64,000 bases of DNA, from assembly GCF_001507855.1 (NCBI RefSeq), contig NZ_LGEN01000003.1, positions 91,225-155,224 of the forward strand, read 5' to 3'. The translations under genes were made by a program, and so were the position numbers. Positions within the stretch are counted from its first letter, which is position 1, and each line of letters begins with the position of its first letter. Below the pieces are notes generated by a model, which was not told the DNA's origin, searched no databases, and saw only the letters and a program-made list of their open reading frames with translations. This document shows positions 7,132 to 17,700 of this stretch, piece by piece. The DNA comes from Halomonas sp. 54_146 (GTDB lineage Bacteria > Pseudomonadota > Gammaproteobacteria > Pseudomonadales > Halomonadaceae).

Positions 7132-8355
7132 ATGACCGAAGCAACGCTAGGTGCCCAGCGCTTTAAAGTGCTACTGGCGGGTGTGTTCAGCCAAATATTG
7201 TGTGTGGGCGTGGCGCGTTTTGCCTATACACCGCTGCTGCCGGTGATGCAGCAGCAAACCTGGATGGGCGATGCTGATGGCGGCTGGCTGGCGGCGCTTA
7301 ACTACGCTGGCTACATGCTGGGCGCGGTGCTGGCGGCTTCCATTCGCAGTGTTTATATCAAAGACACGCTATTTCGCTGCGGGCTACTGTTGGCGGTGCT
7401 AACCACCGCAGGCATGGCGCTCACCGAGCACTTCTGGGTATGGGCGGGGCTGCGTTTTCTGGCCGGGCTTTCCAGCAGCGCCTCCATGCTATTAGCGTCG
7501 GGGCTGATTCTTCACTGGTTAATCCAGCACCGTCAGCGCGGCGAGCTGGGCATCCATTTTGCCGGCGTGGGCATAGGCATGATAGTTGCGGCAGTCGCGG
7601 TGGAAATGATGCTGCAGCTCTCGTTTAGTTGGCAGACCCAGTGGTGGGGCTTTAGTTTGCTGGGTGCTGCGCTGCTGGTGCCCGCGTGGCGGTGGCTGCC
7701 GCGCCCGGAAAAACCTTTGGAAGGCGTACACGCAGCGAACAGCCAACCCGCGATGCCGCCAACGCGCACGTTTATGCGCTGGATGCTGGCCGCCTACTTT
7801 TGCGCCGGTTACGGCTATGTAATCAGCGCTACCTTCTTAGTGGCCATCGTTGAGCGTGAGCCGCTGCTGGCAGGAATGGGCAACTGGACCTTCGCCCTGG
7901 CCGGTTTAGCCGCCGCCCCCGCAGTAATGCTGTGGGATTTAGTTGCCCGTCGGGTGGGTTACTTAGGGGCGCTGATTATCGCCATGGCAATTCAAGTGGT
8001 GGGCATTGTGCTGCCCGCCATTACCGCTAATGCCGCGATTGTGCTGCTAAGCGCCGTGCTTTACGGCAGCACCTTCCTGGGCTGCGTTAGCCTGGTGCTG
8101 ACCATGGCGGGTAGGCTTTACCCCTCAAGCCCCGCACGCTTAATGGGGCAGATGACCCTGGCGTATGGTGCCGCGCAAATCTTCGCCCCGGCCTTAACCG
8201 GCATGTTGGCTGAAGCCTCTGGCCATTATGGCGTTGGGCTGTGGCTGGCGGGCGGTTTTGTGACGCTTGGTGCCGTGCTGCTGGCCTGTTTGCGCCAGGT
8301 TGACCAAACCGCCCAACGGCTTGATGCCGCCGCCAAGGCTTCCGTATACGTGTAG
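7132..8355 (+). CDS. MFS transporter, YbfB/YjiJ-like
   Basis: 407-aa major facilitator with about 12 hydrophobic segments. The opening GVFSQILCVGVARFAYTPLLP and the next segment GGWLAALNYAGYMLGAVLAA are characteristic of the YbfB/YjiJ-type family, whose substrates are mostly unknown. The frame extends upstream to 7033, but the ATG at 7132 has a GGGGG-containing ribosome site and begins where family homology should start. Transcribed divergently from the M42 peptidase gene. The short C-terminal tail is polar. Confidence 0.8.
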   Translation: MTEATLGAQRFKVLLAGVFSQILCVGVARFAYTPLLPVMQQQTWMGDADGGWLAALNYAGYMLGAVLAASIRSVYIKDTLFRCGLLLAVLTTAGMALTEHFWVWAGLRFLAGLSSSASMLLASGLILHWLIQHRQRGELGIHFAGVGIGMIVAAVAVEMMLQLSFSWQTQWWGFSLLGAALLVPAWRWLPRPEKPLEGVHAANSQPAMPPTRTFMRWMLAAYFCAGYGYVISATFLVAIVEREPLLAGMGNWTFALAGLAAAPAVMLWDLVARRVGYLGALIIAMAIQVVGIVLPAITANAAIVLLSAVLYGSTFLGCVSLVLTMAGRLYPSSPARLMGQMTLAYGAAQIFAPALTGMLAEASGHYGVGLWLAGGFVTLGAVLLACLRQVDQTAQRLDAAAKASVYV

Positions 8356-8437
8356 TGCGCATGATGTGTGTAGTGAGTGGGCATGGCCCACGAAATCCTC
8401 TAGGATGGGCGGCTTTTTCTAACGGGATACAGGGCAA

Positions 8438-9913
8438 ATGACCTCTTCTGGGCAACCTCGCACTCAGTGGCTAGGCCGCTGGGGGTTTATGTTAGCGGCC
8501 ACCGGCTCTGCGGTAGGGCTGGGCAATATTTGGAAATTCCCCTATATCACCGGGGAATTTGGTGGCGGTGCCTTCGTGCTGGTGTATCTAGCCTGTATTT
8601 TTGCCGTGGGCGTGCCGGTAATGATGACCGAAATCGCCTTTGGTCGTCGGGGCCGCGGTAGCCCCATTGATGCGATCCGCCGGGTCGTCAATGAATCTGG
8701 CCGTTCTTCGGCGTGGTCGTTGGTTGGCTGGATGGCCATGCTCTGCGGCTTTATGATCCTGTCGTTTTACGTGGTGGTGGCGGGCTGGTCGTTCTCTTAT
8801 CTGTGGAAGATGCTGACCGGTGGCTTAACGGGCAACAGCGTGGATGAGATGGCCGCCGTATTTGGCGCCAACAACGCCAACCCGCTGAATCTTGGTTTCT
8901 GGAGTACTCTTGTTACCCTGCTCACCATGCTGATTGTGGGCAAAGGCGTACAGCAGGGTATTGAAAAAAGCGTTAGCTGGATGATGCCGGGGCTGGTCAT
9001 CATGCTGGTGGTGCTGATTGGTTTTGGCATGTTTTCTGGTGGCTTTGGCGCAGCGGTGAGCTTTTTGTTCTCGTTCAACGCGGGCAGCCTTTCCAGCGAA
9101 GGCTTACTGGCCGCACTAGGCCATGCGTTCTTTACCCTATCACTGGCTTCTGGGGCGATTCTTACCTACGGCAGTTACCTGCCCAAAAGTGCTTCGATTG
9201 GCCGCACCGCGGTCAGCGTCGCGGTGGCCGATACCATCGTGGCATTAATGGCGGGGCTGGCGATCTTTCCGGTGATTTTCGCCAACGGCATGAACCCCGG
9301 CGAAGGCCCAGGGCTGATCTTTATGAGCCTGCCGCTGGCGTTCCAGGCGATGCCGCTGGGCACGCTGTTCGGTATTCTGTTCTTTTTGATGCTTTCCATG
9401 GCAGCGTTAACGTCATCGATTTCTATGGTCGAAGCCACGGTTTCCTGGCTGTGCGATAACAAAGGGTTCTCGCGCTCGGCAGCCTCATGGGGCACGGGCA
9501 TTGTGCTGTGGTTAATCAGCACCCTGGCGATGCTGTCGTTTAACCTGGGTGCCGACTGGACACTCGCTGGCAAAACCTTTTTCGACTGGCTGGACTACCT
9601 CACCGCGCGCTGGATGATGCCGCTAGGTGGCTTGGGCACGGTGGTGCTGGCAGGCTATGTATTGAAAAGCGAAAGCTTCCGCGCTGAGTTAGGGCTTGCA
9701 CCGCTGCCCTACGCGCTGTGGCTGGCTATGGTGCGCTACGTCAGCCCGCTCGGCATTGTGGTGATTTTTGTGGATGCCCTGGGCATTTATCAGGTCTCGT
9801 TTGCCGCCCATTGGCCGTGGCTGCTAGCGATTCTGGTTGCTATGGTGCTGCTGGGTGAAACCCTAAGCCCGCGGCTGCGCCGTGAGCTAAGAGCAGGCCA
9901 AAGACCAATGTAG
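8438..9913 (+). CDS. Sodium-dependent transporter, SNF/NSS family
   Basis: 491-aa neurotransmitter:sodium symporter homologue. The first helix carries the family signature GFMLAATGSAVGLGNIWKFP (about residues 15-34), whose unwound part binds sodium and substrate in LeuT. About 12 hydrophobic segments follow, including the helix-6-like SFLFSFNAGS and helix-8-like SMAALTSSISMVEA. It probably imports an amino acid or related zwitterion. Oddity: the last codons and the TAG stop lie inside sequence shared with the REP array that follows; the stop codon itself is part of a REP GTAG motif, so the original C-terminus may have been replaced. Confidence 0.88.
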   Translation: MTSSGQPRTQWLGRWGFMLAATGSAVGLGNIWKFPYITGEFGGGAFVLVYLACIFAVGVPVMMTEIAFGRRGRGSPIDAIRRVVNESGRSSAWSLVGWMAMLCGFMILSFYVVVAGWSFSYLWKMLTGGLTGNSVDEMAAVFGANNANPLNLGFWSTLVTLLTMLIVGKGVQQGIEKSVSWMMPGLVIMLVVLIGFGMFSGGFGAAVSFLFSFNAGSLSSEGLLAALGHAFFTLSLASGAILTYGSYLPKSASIGRTAVSVAVADTIVALMAGLAIFPVIFANGMNPGEGPGLIFMSLPLAFQAMPLGTLFGILFFLMLSMAALTSSISMVEATVSWLCDNKGFSRSAASWGTGIVLWLISTLAMLSFNLGADWTLAGKTFFDWLDYLTARWMMPLGGLGTVVLAGYVLKSESFRAELGLAPLPYALWLAMVRYVSPLGIVVIFVDALGIYQVSFAAHWPWLLAILVAMVLLGETLSPRLRRELRAGQRPM

Positions 9914-10537
9914 GAGGCCGCTTCAGCGGGCGAAGGGTGCCGTAGGCACCCCATAGCCACATCAGGCTGGCAGCTCAAACAGTTGCGAGCTAAAGCTGCC
10001 TCCTACAGGTGCAAACGGCCGCGAGCTAAGAGCAGGCTCAAAGACCAATGTAGGAGGCCGCTTCAGCGGGCGAAGGGCGCCGTAGGCACCCCATGGCCTC
10101 ATCAGGCTGGCAGCCCAAACAGTCGCGAGCTAAAGCTGCCTCCTACAGGTGCAAACGGCCAATGTAGGGGGGCCGCTTCAGCGGGCGAAGGGTGCCGTAG
10201 GCACCCCATAGCCACATCAGGCTGGCAGCTCAAACAGTCGCGAGCTAAGAGCAGGCTCAAAGACCAATGTAGGAGGCCGCTTCAGCGGGCGAAGGGTGCC
10301 GTAGGCACCCCATAGCCTCAACAGGCTGGCAGCCCAAACAGTCGCGAGCTAACGCTGCCTCCTACGGTGCAAACAGCCAATATAGGAGGCCGCTTCAGCG
10401 GGCGAAGGGTGCCATAGGCACCCCATGGCCTCATCAGGCTGGCAGCCCAAACAGTCGCGAGCTAAAGCTGCCTCCTACAGGTGCAAACGGCCAATGTAGG
10501 GGGGCCGCTTCGGTTAGCGTTTGAGGAATATAAAAAC
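9885..10537. repeat. REP/BIME array, left half (five full units plus a broken sixth)
   Basis: Units start near 9909, 10049, 10163, 10268 and 10381, with a broken one at 10495. Each ~113-nt unit has three parts: a REP (GTAG, then hairpin CCGCT-TC-AGCGG), a middle hairpin GGGTGCC-GTA-GGCACCC, and a second REP in inverse orientation (read on the other strand: GTAGGAGGC then hairpin AGCT-TT-AGCT). This is a classic BIME layout. A 28-nt spacer with AGCTAAGAGCAGG is present in some units and also matches the 3' end of the SNF transporter gene. Apart from the RAYT gene that follows, no gene is credible in this stretch. Confidence 0.9.
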
Positions 10538-10966
10538 ATGCAGAAAGGCCATGCGCTACGGAAAGGAAGAAATTCTATTGTAGGTAGTTACTACCTGATC
10601 ACCGTTGTTACAAAAAAGCGCAACCCCTATTTCCTCACGTTTGATAATGCCTGCTGTGCTTCCAGAAGCTTCTATCATGCTCGCGTTGGTGAAGCAGCTA
10701 CTACGCTTTCATTTGTAGTGATGCCGGATCATATACATTGGCTTTTGCTGCTTAAAGGTGAGCTTTCGGAAGCCGTGCGCCGTTACAAAAGCTATGTCTC
10801 TATAGGGATTGGCGAACGTATTTGGCAAGATGGGTTTCATGATCGAATGATTCGCCAAGAAGAAGATTTGAAAACGGTTGCTCGCTATATCGTAGGTAAT
10901 CCATTGCGAGCAGGGCTTGTTTCCAACATCAACCATTACAGCTTTTGGGATGCAGCCTGGCTGTAA
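10538..10966 (+). CDS. REP-associated tyrosine transposase (RAYT, Y1/IS200-like)
   Basis: 142-aa HUH nuclease of the TnpA-REP family. It shows YYLITVVTKKRNPYF (about 19-33), the HUH motif in MPDHIHWLLLL (about 63-73), and the C-terminal YIVGNPLRAGLV segment that is diagnostic of RAYTs. The Tyr in that helix region, next to a preceding Gln-Glu stretch (IRQEEDLKTVARY), is the candidate nucleophile. RAYTs cut and join single-stranded REP DNA at the GTAG/GGAG foot. I place the start at 10538 after GAGGA; upstream in-frame codons are translated REP sequence. The gene sits inside its own REP array and appears to split one unit. Confidence 0.9.
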   Translation: MQKGHALRKGRNSIVGSYYLITVVTKKRNPYFLTFDNACCASRSFYHARVGEAATTLSFVVMPDHIHWLLLLKGELSEAVRRYKSYVSIGIGERIWQDGFHDRMIRQEEDLKTVARYIVGNPLRAGLVSNINHYSFWDAAWL

Positions 10967-11333
10967 GCCCCCATAGTCACATCAGGCTGGCAGCTCAAAC
11001 AATCGCGAGCTAAAGCTGCCTCCTACAGTACAAACAGCCGCGAGCTAAGAGCAGCCCCAACACTAATGTAGGAGGCCGCTTCAGCGGGCGAAGGGTGCCG
11101 CAGGCACCCCGTAGTCTCATCAGGCTAGTAGCCTAAACAGTCGCGAGCTAACGCTGCTTCCTACGGTGCAAACGGCCAATGTAGGAGGCCGCTTCAGCGG
11201 TGGTCCGACATTTCGGCGAAGGGTGCCGCAGGCACACCGTAGTCTCATCAGGCTGGTAGCCTAAACAGTCGCGAGCTAAAGCTGCCTCCTACAGGTACAA
11301 ACAGTCGCGAGCTAAAGCTGTTTCCTACAAGTG
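10967..11333. repeat. REP/BIME array, right half
   Basis: Resumes with the right part of a unit (CCCATAGTCACATCAGG), then units starting at about 11067 and 11180 and a last inverted REP ending near 11330. The unit at 11180 carries a 15-nt insertion (TGGTCCGACATTTCG) after AGCGG that no other copy has. No gene is seen in this stretch. The array runs to within a few bases of the DUF2283 stop codon. Confidence 0.88.
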
Positions 11334-11525
11334 CTAAGCAGCCCGGCTTTTCAGTAAAGGCCAAGCACCTTGCTTGGATGCATCAAGGATAACAATCTCG
11401 GCAATTGAACCGTCTTCGGCATAGCTGATATGTGTATGCCAGTCTTGAGAAACCTCTTTAGCAATAGGTTTCTCTGACAGATGGAGTACCAAGATATCAT
11501 CGGCCTCGTCATAGGTCGTCCTCAT
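11334..11525 (-). CDS. DUF2283 domain protein
   Basis: 63-aa protein starting MRTTYDEADDILVLHL and continuing with DGSIAEIVILDAS, the usual DUF2283 pattern. I choose the ATG at 11525 because a GGGAGGAAAGG ribosome site precedes it; the ATG at 11540 has none. Its start overlaps the stop of a short upstream frame (ATGA), so the two are likely co-translated. DUF2283 genes often sit after DUF4258 genes in small, toxin-antitoxin-like pairs of unproven function. The C-terminal end abuts the REP array. Confidence 0.75.
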   Translation of the reverse strand: MRTTYDEADDILVLHLSEKPIAKEVSQDWHTHISYAEDGSIAEIVILDASKQGAWPLLKSRAA

Positions 11526-11641
11526 GACCTTTCCTCCCATTCAAAATGGTGCATGACCGTCTTTACGATTAGCTGATCTTCTAATACTACTGCAGCACAA
11601 ACAAGATTATCGGTGCGCTGGGCGAGATCTATAATTCCCAT
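11522..11641 (-). CDS. Short ORF upstream of DUF2283, possible DUF4258 remnant
   Basis: 39 codons encoding MGIIDLAQRTDNLVCAAVVL and a C-terminal VIKTVM-like part (KTVMHHFEWEE). The strand-rich pattern ending in a hydrophobic strand is like the C-terminal half of DUF4258 proteins, which commonly precede DUF2283. It shares ATGA with the DUF2283 start. The frame stays open for some codons upstream without a good start, so it could be an N-terminally truncated gene rather than a complete one. No clear ribosome site. Confidence 0.4.
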   Translation of the reverse strand: MGIIDLAQRTDNLVCAAVVLEDQLIVKTVMHHFEWEERS

Positions 11642-11667
11642 ACAACATGAAACACGCTCATTAACAA

Positions 11668-11699
11668 CCTGACGCGGATGCGATGAAAGTCGCGTCAGG
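11668..11699 (+). promoter_or_regulatory. Inverted repeat upstream of glyA, candidate operator
   Basis: Arms CCTGACGCG (11668-11676) and CGCGTCAGG (11691-11699), perfect 9-bp inverted repeat with a 14-nt spacer. It overlaps where the -35 would be for the -10-like TATGAT at 11706-11711. The position suggests a repressor or activator site for glyA; a role as a terminator for something upstream is unlikely because no T run follows. Confidence 0.45.
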
Positions 11700-11763
11700 C
11701 TGCGTTATGATAGCGCCCTTGCTTCTTTCATGATGACCCTTTCTCGTTACGAGGTTCCTGCCG

Positions 11764-13029
<1,266 letters not shown>

Positions 13030-13103
13030 TCAGTCAAAATGACGCTGCTTAACTCAGTGAGGTCAAAAAGCTGGCTAAGCCACGAAAAGAAAATAACAAA
13101 GAA

Positions 13104-13134
13104 CGGGTGGCCCATTGAGGCCACCCGTTTTTTA
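13104..13134 (+). terminator. Intrinsic terminator after glyA
   Basis: Arms CGGGTGGCC and GGCCACCCG with a 6-nt loop, followed by TTTTTT on the plus strand. It also separates glyA from the convergent phosphomannomutase gene. Confidence 0.9.
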
Positions 13135-13150
13135 TTAGGCGGAGTGCGCG

Positions 13151-14584
13151 TTAGTTCAGCTTGGCAAGAGCAGCCAAGCTTTGCTTTACCAGCGCCGAGG
13201 CGTCTGCTTGCGAAGCTGATTCACTATAGCAGCGTAGTTCTGGTGCATTGCCAGAAGGGCGCAGGTGGACAATATCGCCATTTTCAAGCGTGGCTCTTAG
13301 GCCATCGGTACTATTCACCGCTGAGATGCCCGCCTGCAACCATAACGTTTGCTGCATTAGCTCAGGCGAGGCTTGCCATGTGGCCAGCAGCGCACGGCTT
13401 TTTTCTGTAGCAAAATCTTTTAGGCGGTCGCTGGCGGTAAAACGTGCAGGCAACTCGGCAAATAACCGGGAAAGCGGCACTCCGCGTTGGGCGGCCATCA
13501 CCATTAGCGTAAGCGCCGGTAACAGGGCATCGCGGGTGGGTAGGGCGGTTAACTGGCGGCCTTCATTTTCCAGCCTGCTGCCCAATAGAAAACCACCGTT
13601 GGCCTCAAACCCAGCGACTCGCGCAAACCGCTCGCTGAGCTTAGCCATGCTGTCGATAACATACGGTGAACCAATGCGAGTACGCTCAACGAGCTGAAAG
13701 GCACCGCACGCTTCAATGGCCGTATTGCAGCTTACCGGTACCGCGAGCGCTTCAATGCCCAAGGCACGGGCACAAAGTAAACCTACCATGTCCCCGCGCT
13801 GCCACGTGCCTGTTTCATCTCCCAACAGTGGGCGATCGCCATCGCCATCGGTGGAAAGCAGAGCATGTAACTGATGCTGCTGCGCCCATGCGCGCCCTTG
13901 GGCTTGATCCTCATCGCTAACGGCTTCGGTATCCACGGGAACAAACGCCTCGCTGCGCCCCAATACCACAACATTCGCACCTAGCTCGCTCAAAATATGG
14001 GCATTTAAGTCACGCCCTGCGGCAGAGTGCTGATATAAGCCCACCCGCCAGCCTTTTAGAGGCTCGCCGGGAAACCATTCAGCAAAACGCGCTGAATAAG
14101 CCTTGTTGGCGGCCTCAGAGACTTCGTTGCGCGCTGGCGAGGGTAGGCCAGGCATGGCCGCCTCAGCGTTAAGAATCGCCGTTTCGTCCGCTTTAGTGAT
14201 TTCGCCATCAGGGCGATAAAACTTAATGCCGTTACGGTCGAACGGAATATGGCTGCCGGTAATCATGATGCAGGGGATGCCGTCTGCCATCGCTTTTAAC
14301 GCCAGCGCGGGGGTAGGCAATACGCCATAGTCATCCACCTTCACTCCCAGCGCATGGGCCGCACTGGTGCAGGCGGCTGCCATCGCGGGGCTGCTGGGGC
14401 GACGGTCCATGCCCAGCGCAATACGCTCCACCGGCAACGTAGTTTGCATGGCAGTAATAAAAGCGACGGTAAACGCTGCGCACACCTCATCGGTAAACTG
14501 TTCAACCAGCCCTCGTGCGCCGCTGGTACCAAAAGCAATGCCGCTGTCATTAATAATAGCGGTGGTAGAGCGTGCTGAACTCAA
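13151..14584 (-). CDS. manB: Phosphomannomutase (alpha-D-phosphohexomutase family)
   Basis: 477-aa phosphohexomutase. The N-terminal GIAFGTSGARGLVEQF, the catalytic loop ITGSHIPFDRNGIKFY (about 108-123; Ser is the phosphoserine), the metal loop STDGDGDRPLL (about 242-252) and the C-terminal RPSGNAPELRCYSES (about 443-457) are all present. The TGSHIPFDRNG form of the active site resembles capsule-linked CpsG/ManB phosphomannomutases. It should make mannose-1-phosphate for ManC, encoded ~14 kb away in the glycan cluster. The start is a TTG with GGAG seven bases upstream; there is no in-frame ATG near the expected N-terminus. Confidence 0.88.
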   Translation of the reverse strand: MSSARSTTAIINDSGIAFGTSGARGLVEQFTDEVCAAFTVAFITAMQTTLPVERIALGMDRRPSSPAMAAACTSAAHALGVKVDDYGVLPTPALALKAMADGIPCIMITGSHIPFDRNGIKFYRPDGEITKADETAILNAEAAMPGLPSPARNEVSEAANKAYSARFAEWFPGEPLKGWRVGLYQHSAAGRDLNAHILSELGANVVVLGRSEAFVPVDTEAVSDEDQAQGRAWAQQHQLHALLSTDGDGDRPLLGDETGTWQRGDMVGLLCARALGIEALAVPVSCNTAIEACGAFQLVERTRIGSPYVIDSMAKLSERFARVAGFEANGGFLLGSRLENEGRQLTALPTRDALLPALTLMVMAAQRGVPLSRLFAELPARFTASDRLKDFATEKSRALLATWQASPELMQQTLWLQAGISAVNSTDGLRATLENGDIVHLRPSGNAPELRCYSESASQADASALVKQSLAALAKLN

Positions 14585-14649
14585 TGTATTTCTCCTGGAA
14601 AAGTGCCTGTCGCGAGTTTAACACCCTGCTAGGAAAAACTTAGCACCAG

Positions 14650-14680
14650 AAAAAAATGGCCTCCGCAAGCGGAGGCCATA
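14650..14680 (-). terminator. Intrinsic terminator after the ExeM-like nuclease gene
   Basis: Arms TGGCCTCCG and CGGAGGCCA with a 4-nt loop; on the minus strand seven T follow. It lies 41 nt after the stop codon. Confidence 0.9.
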
Positions 14681-14720
14681 TTGTCTTTCACTTCAGTTGA
14701 CTAAACAGTACTGGTCATCG

Positions 14721-17700
14721 TTATGCTTCAACAATACCCAGGTTCAGACCTACCAGGATAGGATCGTGGTCTGAACTGCGGAACGCATCATCGGCGTATA
14801 GGTTGTCATCCTGACGGTCGTTGGTGAAGTCAGTGTTGTAGTCCAAAGCCGATGCCTCATCCGCGTTGATGTGCCAGGTCGTGGTACCCGTTACTTGGTC
14901 TGCTAGAGAATTACTGGCTAACGCATGATCCAAAGAACCCCAGAAGCCGTCGAAGACGTAGCTGTAATCATCATCTAGCAGCTCAAAGCCTGCATTTTTA
15001 AGAGTAGTAATGGGGTCTTCCATAGCGTAGGCATTCAAGTCACCTAGGATCAGCACGTCACTGTCATCGCTGCCAGTGGGATTGGTGGCTAGCCAATCGC
15101 GTAGTTCTTCAGCGGCTTCAACCCGGGTAGGGTTATTGTTGGCTTGGCCATCACCGATGGCATTTTCACCGTTAACAACACTGCCTTTGGATTTGAAGTG
15201 ATTCACGACAACTGAGAATACTTCGCCTTCATTGTCTTTGAAGGTTTGCATCACCGGCGCACGGTTGGCAGATGTAAAGGCACCATCGGTTTTGGTGGCG
15301 GCATCACCTACCGGTGTGACTGCTTGGCTGTTATAAATAACGCCGACGGTAATCGCATCATCCCCAGGGCTAACCTCATTGCCATGCTCATCTTTGGTAA
15401 TGCTGTAAGCCCAGGTCACATCTGACATACCTTTCGATGTGGCGTCAACATTAAGGGCGTTGACCAACGTTGCGAGAGCACTCTCATCGCCATAGCCGTT
15501 GTTTTCGATCTCCATCAGGCCCACTACGTCAGCTCCGCTGGTATTGATCGCTTCAACAATTTTAGCTTCTTGACGGGCGAATTCTTCAGCGTTGTCGGCT
15601 CCACGTGGGTCATGCTGAGTGCCATTTAAGGTCTCTGTTTTGTTGCCGTTTTCATCCAGAGTTGTGAAGTAGTTCAACACATTGAAAGAGGCCACTGTAA
15701 TATCGGTATCACCCAGAGCACCTGTATCAGGTGTTGCTGGGCGTGCTGGGCCAGTAAAGTCCAGGCCTTCGACGTTTTGTACTTTCCACTCGCTGAAGTT
15801 GTAATCAAGCACCCCTTCGAGGGTCTGAAGCTCATCACCACCACGCAGCGGGTTAGTGCCAGAAAGCTCTTCACCGTTTCGACCATAAATAATCGGGTCA
15901 GGATTTTGCGAAGAGTTGGCATCATCAATTTTGATGGTGCGCGCCTCGGCATTTTCAAGCCAAGCGCTATAGCCTTCAACGCTGGGTTGATTAACTTCCG
16001 TGAACTGTTCTAAGCGGCCACCTGATGAAAGCGTGACCTCGCCATAACGGCCCAGCTCGTAAAGCTCTGTGACGACCAACGGCCCTCCATCTAGCGCTTC
16101 GATAGCGACCCGCATGCCTTCGAAAGCTTCCAGGCCTTGTTTGTCGGCAAACGGCATGGTGATGCGCTGGCTTTCAGGCAAAGGCACCCCGTTAGCTAGC
16201 ACCTCAAGGCTATCGCGTTCGGCAGTTAACTGGGTTTTCTCAAAATATTCTGAGACCCCGCCACTGATACGAATCTGGTCGCCAGCAGAAATTTGTTCTA
16301 GCCACTCGCCACTGCCACTGCCCACATACACAAAGATGCCTTCAGACGTATTCGGGTTGTCGTCGTTATCGCTATCTTCTTCTTGCAGGAAGAACCCATC
16401 CAGCCCGGGGGTTACCATAGTGACAATCGCTTCAAGCGTCACTTCCTCGCCTACCATGGGGCTGACATCTTCTTCGCCCTGCACTGCAGAAATCAGCGTA
16501 ATATCTACCTGGGGCTCATTAGCCTGACCAGGTGATGCCACTGCGGGAACATTGCTACCATCACCGCCCAGTGCAGCAGAGCTAATCGCTCCCTCGGTAT
16601 CGGTGGTAGTGAAGTTGCCCAAATCGACATCCCAAGAGGCTGCGTCAAACCCGTCGGTATCTGGGTAGGATTCCATTGCAACCTTGTTGCCGTCAATGCG
16701 CGGGTCGCCTTGCCATAGCGTCACGGCATCTCCACCACCGCCGAGGCCTGAAGCGTCCTCGGCATAACCAATTTTTAAGCTATCGATATTTGATAAGTTG
16801 CTCCATGCTGAACGGAATTCAGCGACTGATTCGGCGTTTCCATCTACCATAACAATCGCAGATTCCCCGGGTGAAAGTGTAGTTAACCCTTGAATTTCAA
16901 CGGCATCAACAGGGTCGGCGCTGTCGTCATCGTAATAAAGCGGTTTAGTTGTAAAATCCAGTGTTTCGTTAGAGCGGTTGGTAATTTCGAACCAGTCTTC
17001 CGTCACATCGGGGCCGCTTTGGCCTGACCAAATTTCCGTAATGGCTAAGCCAATATCCCGCTCGCCTGGTACATAAATGGCTTCCATGGTGCCCACGCGA
17101 AACTCGGTCGTGGTATTGGTGGGTAAGCCACCGTACTCAAAAGACCAATTTGCTGGGTCGCCAATCGTGCTTAACAGCTCATCTGCCGTGCCGTAACCAT
17201 CGCCAGTAAACGCCGCGTTACGAGCACTGCCAACAGCAACTGCTGTGACACCCTCTTCAAGACCTGGCGGAAGAGCAGAGTTACTTGAGGAATCAGCGGT
17301 GTCCTGCCACGCATCGCTATTAGTTTGAACAGCGTAAATAAATGTTGGCTCGCTAGCCTCGCCAACGAAAGCAATGACTTGGTCACCGCCGACTGAGAGA
17401 TTGAATCCGTTATTACCTACTTCGCTGCTGTTAGCAGTGGCGAATTGTGAAGAATCCGAACTGTAAGTAACAACTGTGCCTGCAGGCACGCCCCCTTCAG
17501 GTGCTGTCCATTTAACGGCACCTTCGTTGGCGCGGAAGCTATCGCCTGCCCAACCTGAATCGGTAAAGGTGATTTCCGCGCCTTCGCTGATACCCTTCAA
17601 GGCAATGAACTGGAAGGTTTTGTCGCTTCCACTGACTGAAGTAATCGCAATATCACCGGCCTGAGGTGCAAGGTCAGGTAAGTTAAATTTAATATCAGTG

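Noticed and set aside
9983..10315. 110-aa open reading frame in the repeat region
   Set aside because: It is translated BIME sequence with internal repeats and no ribosome site.
9885..11333. Possible CRISPR array
   Set aside because: Units are ~113 nt, palindromic, directly abutting and without unique spacers; a RAYT gene, not cas genes, is associated.
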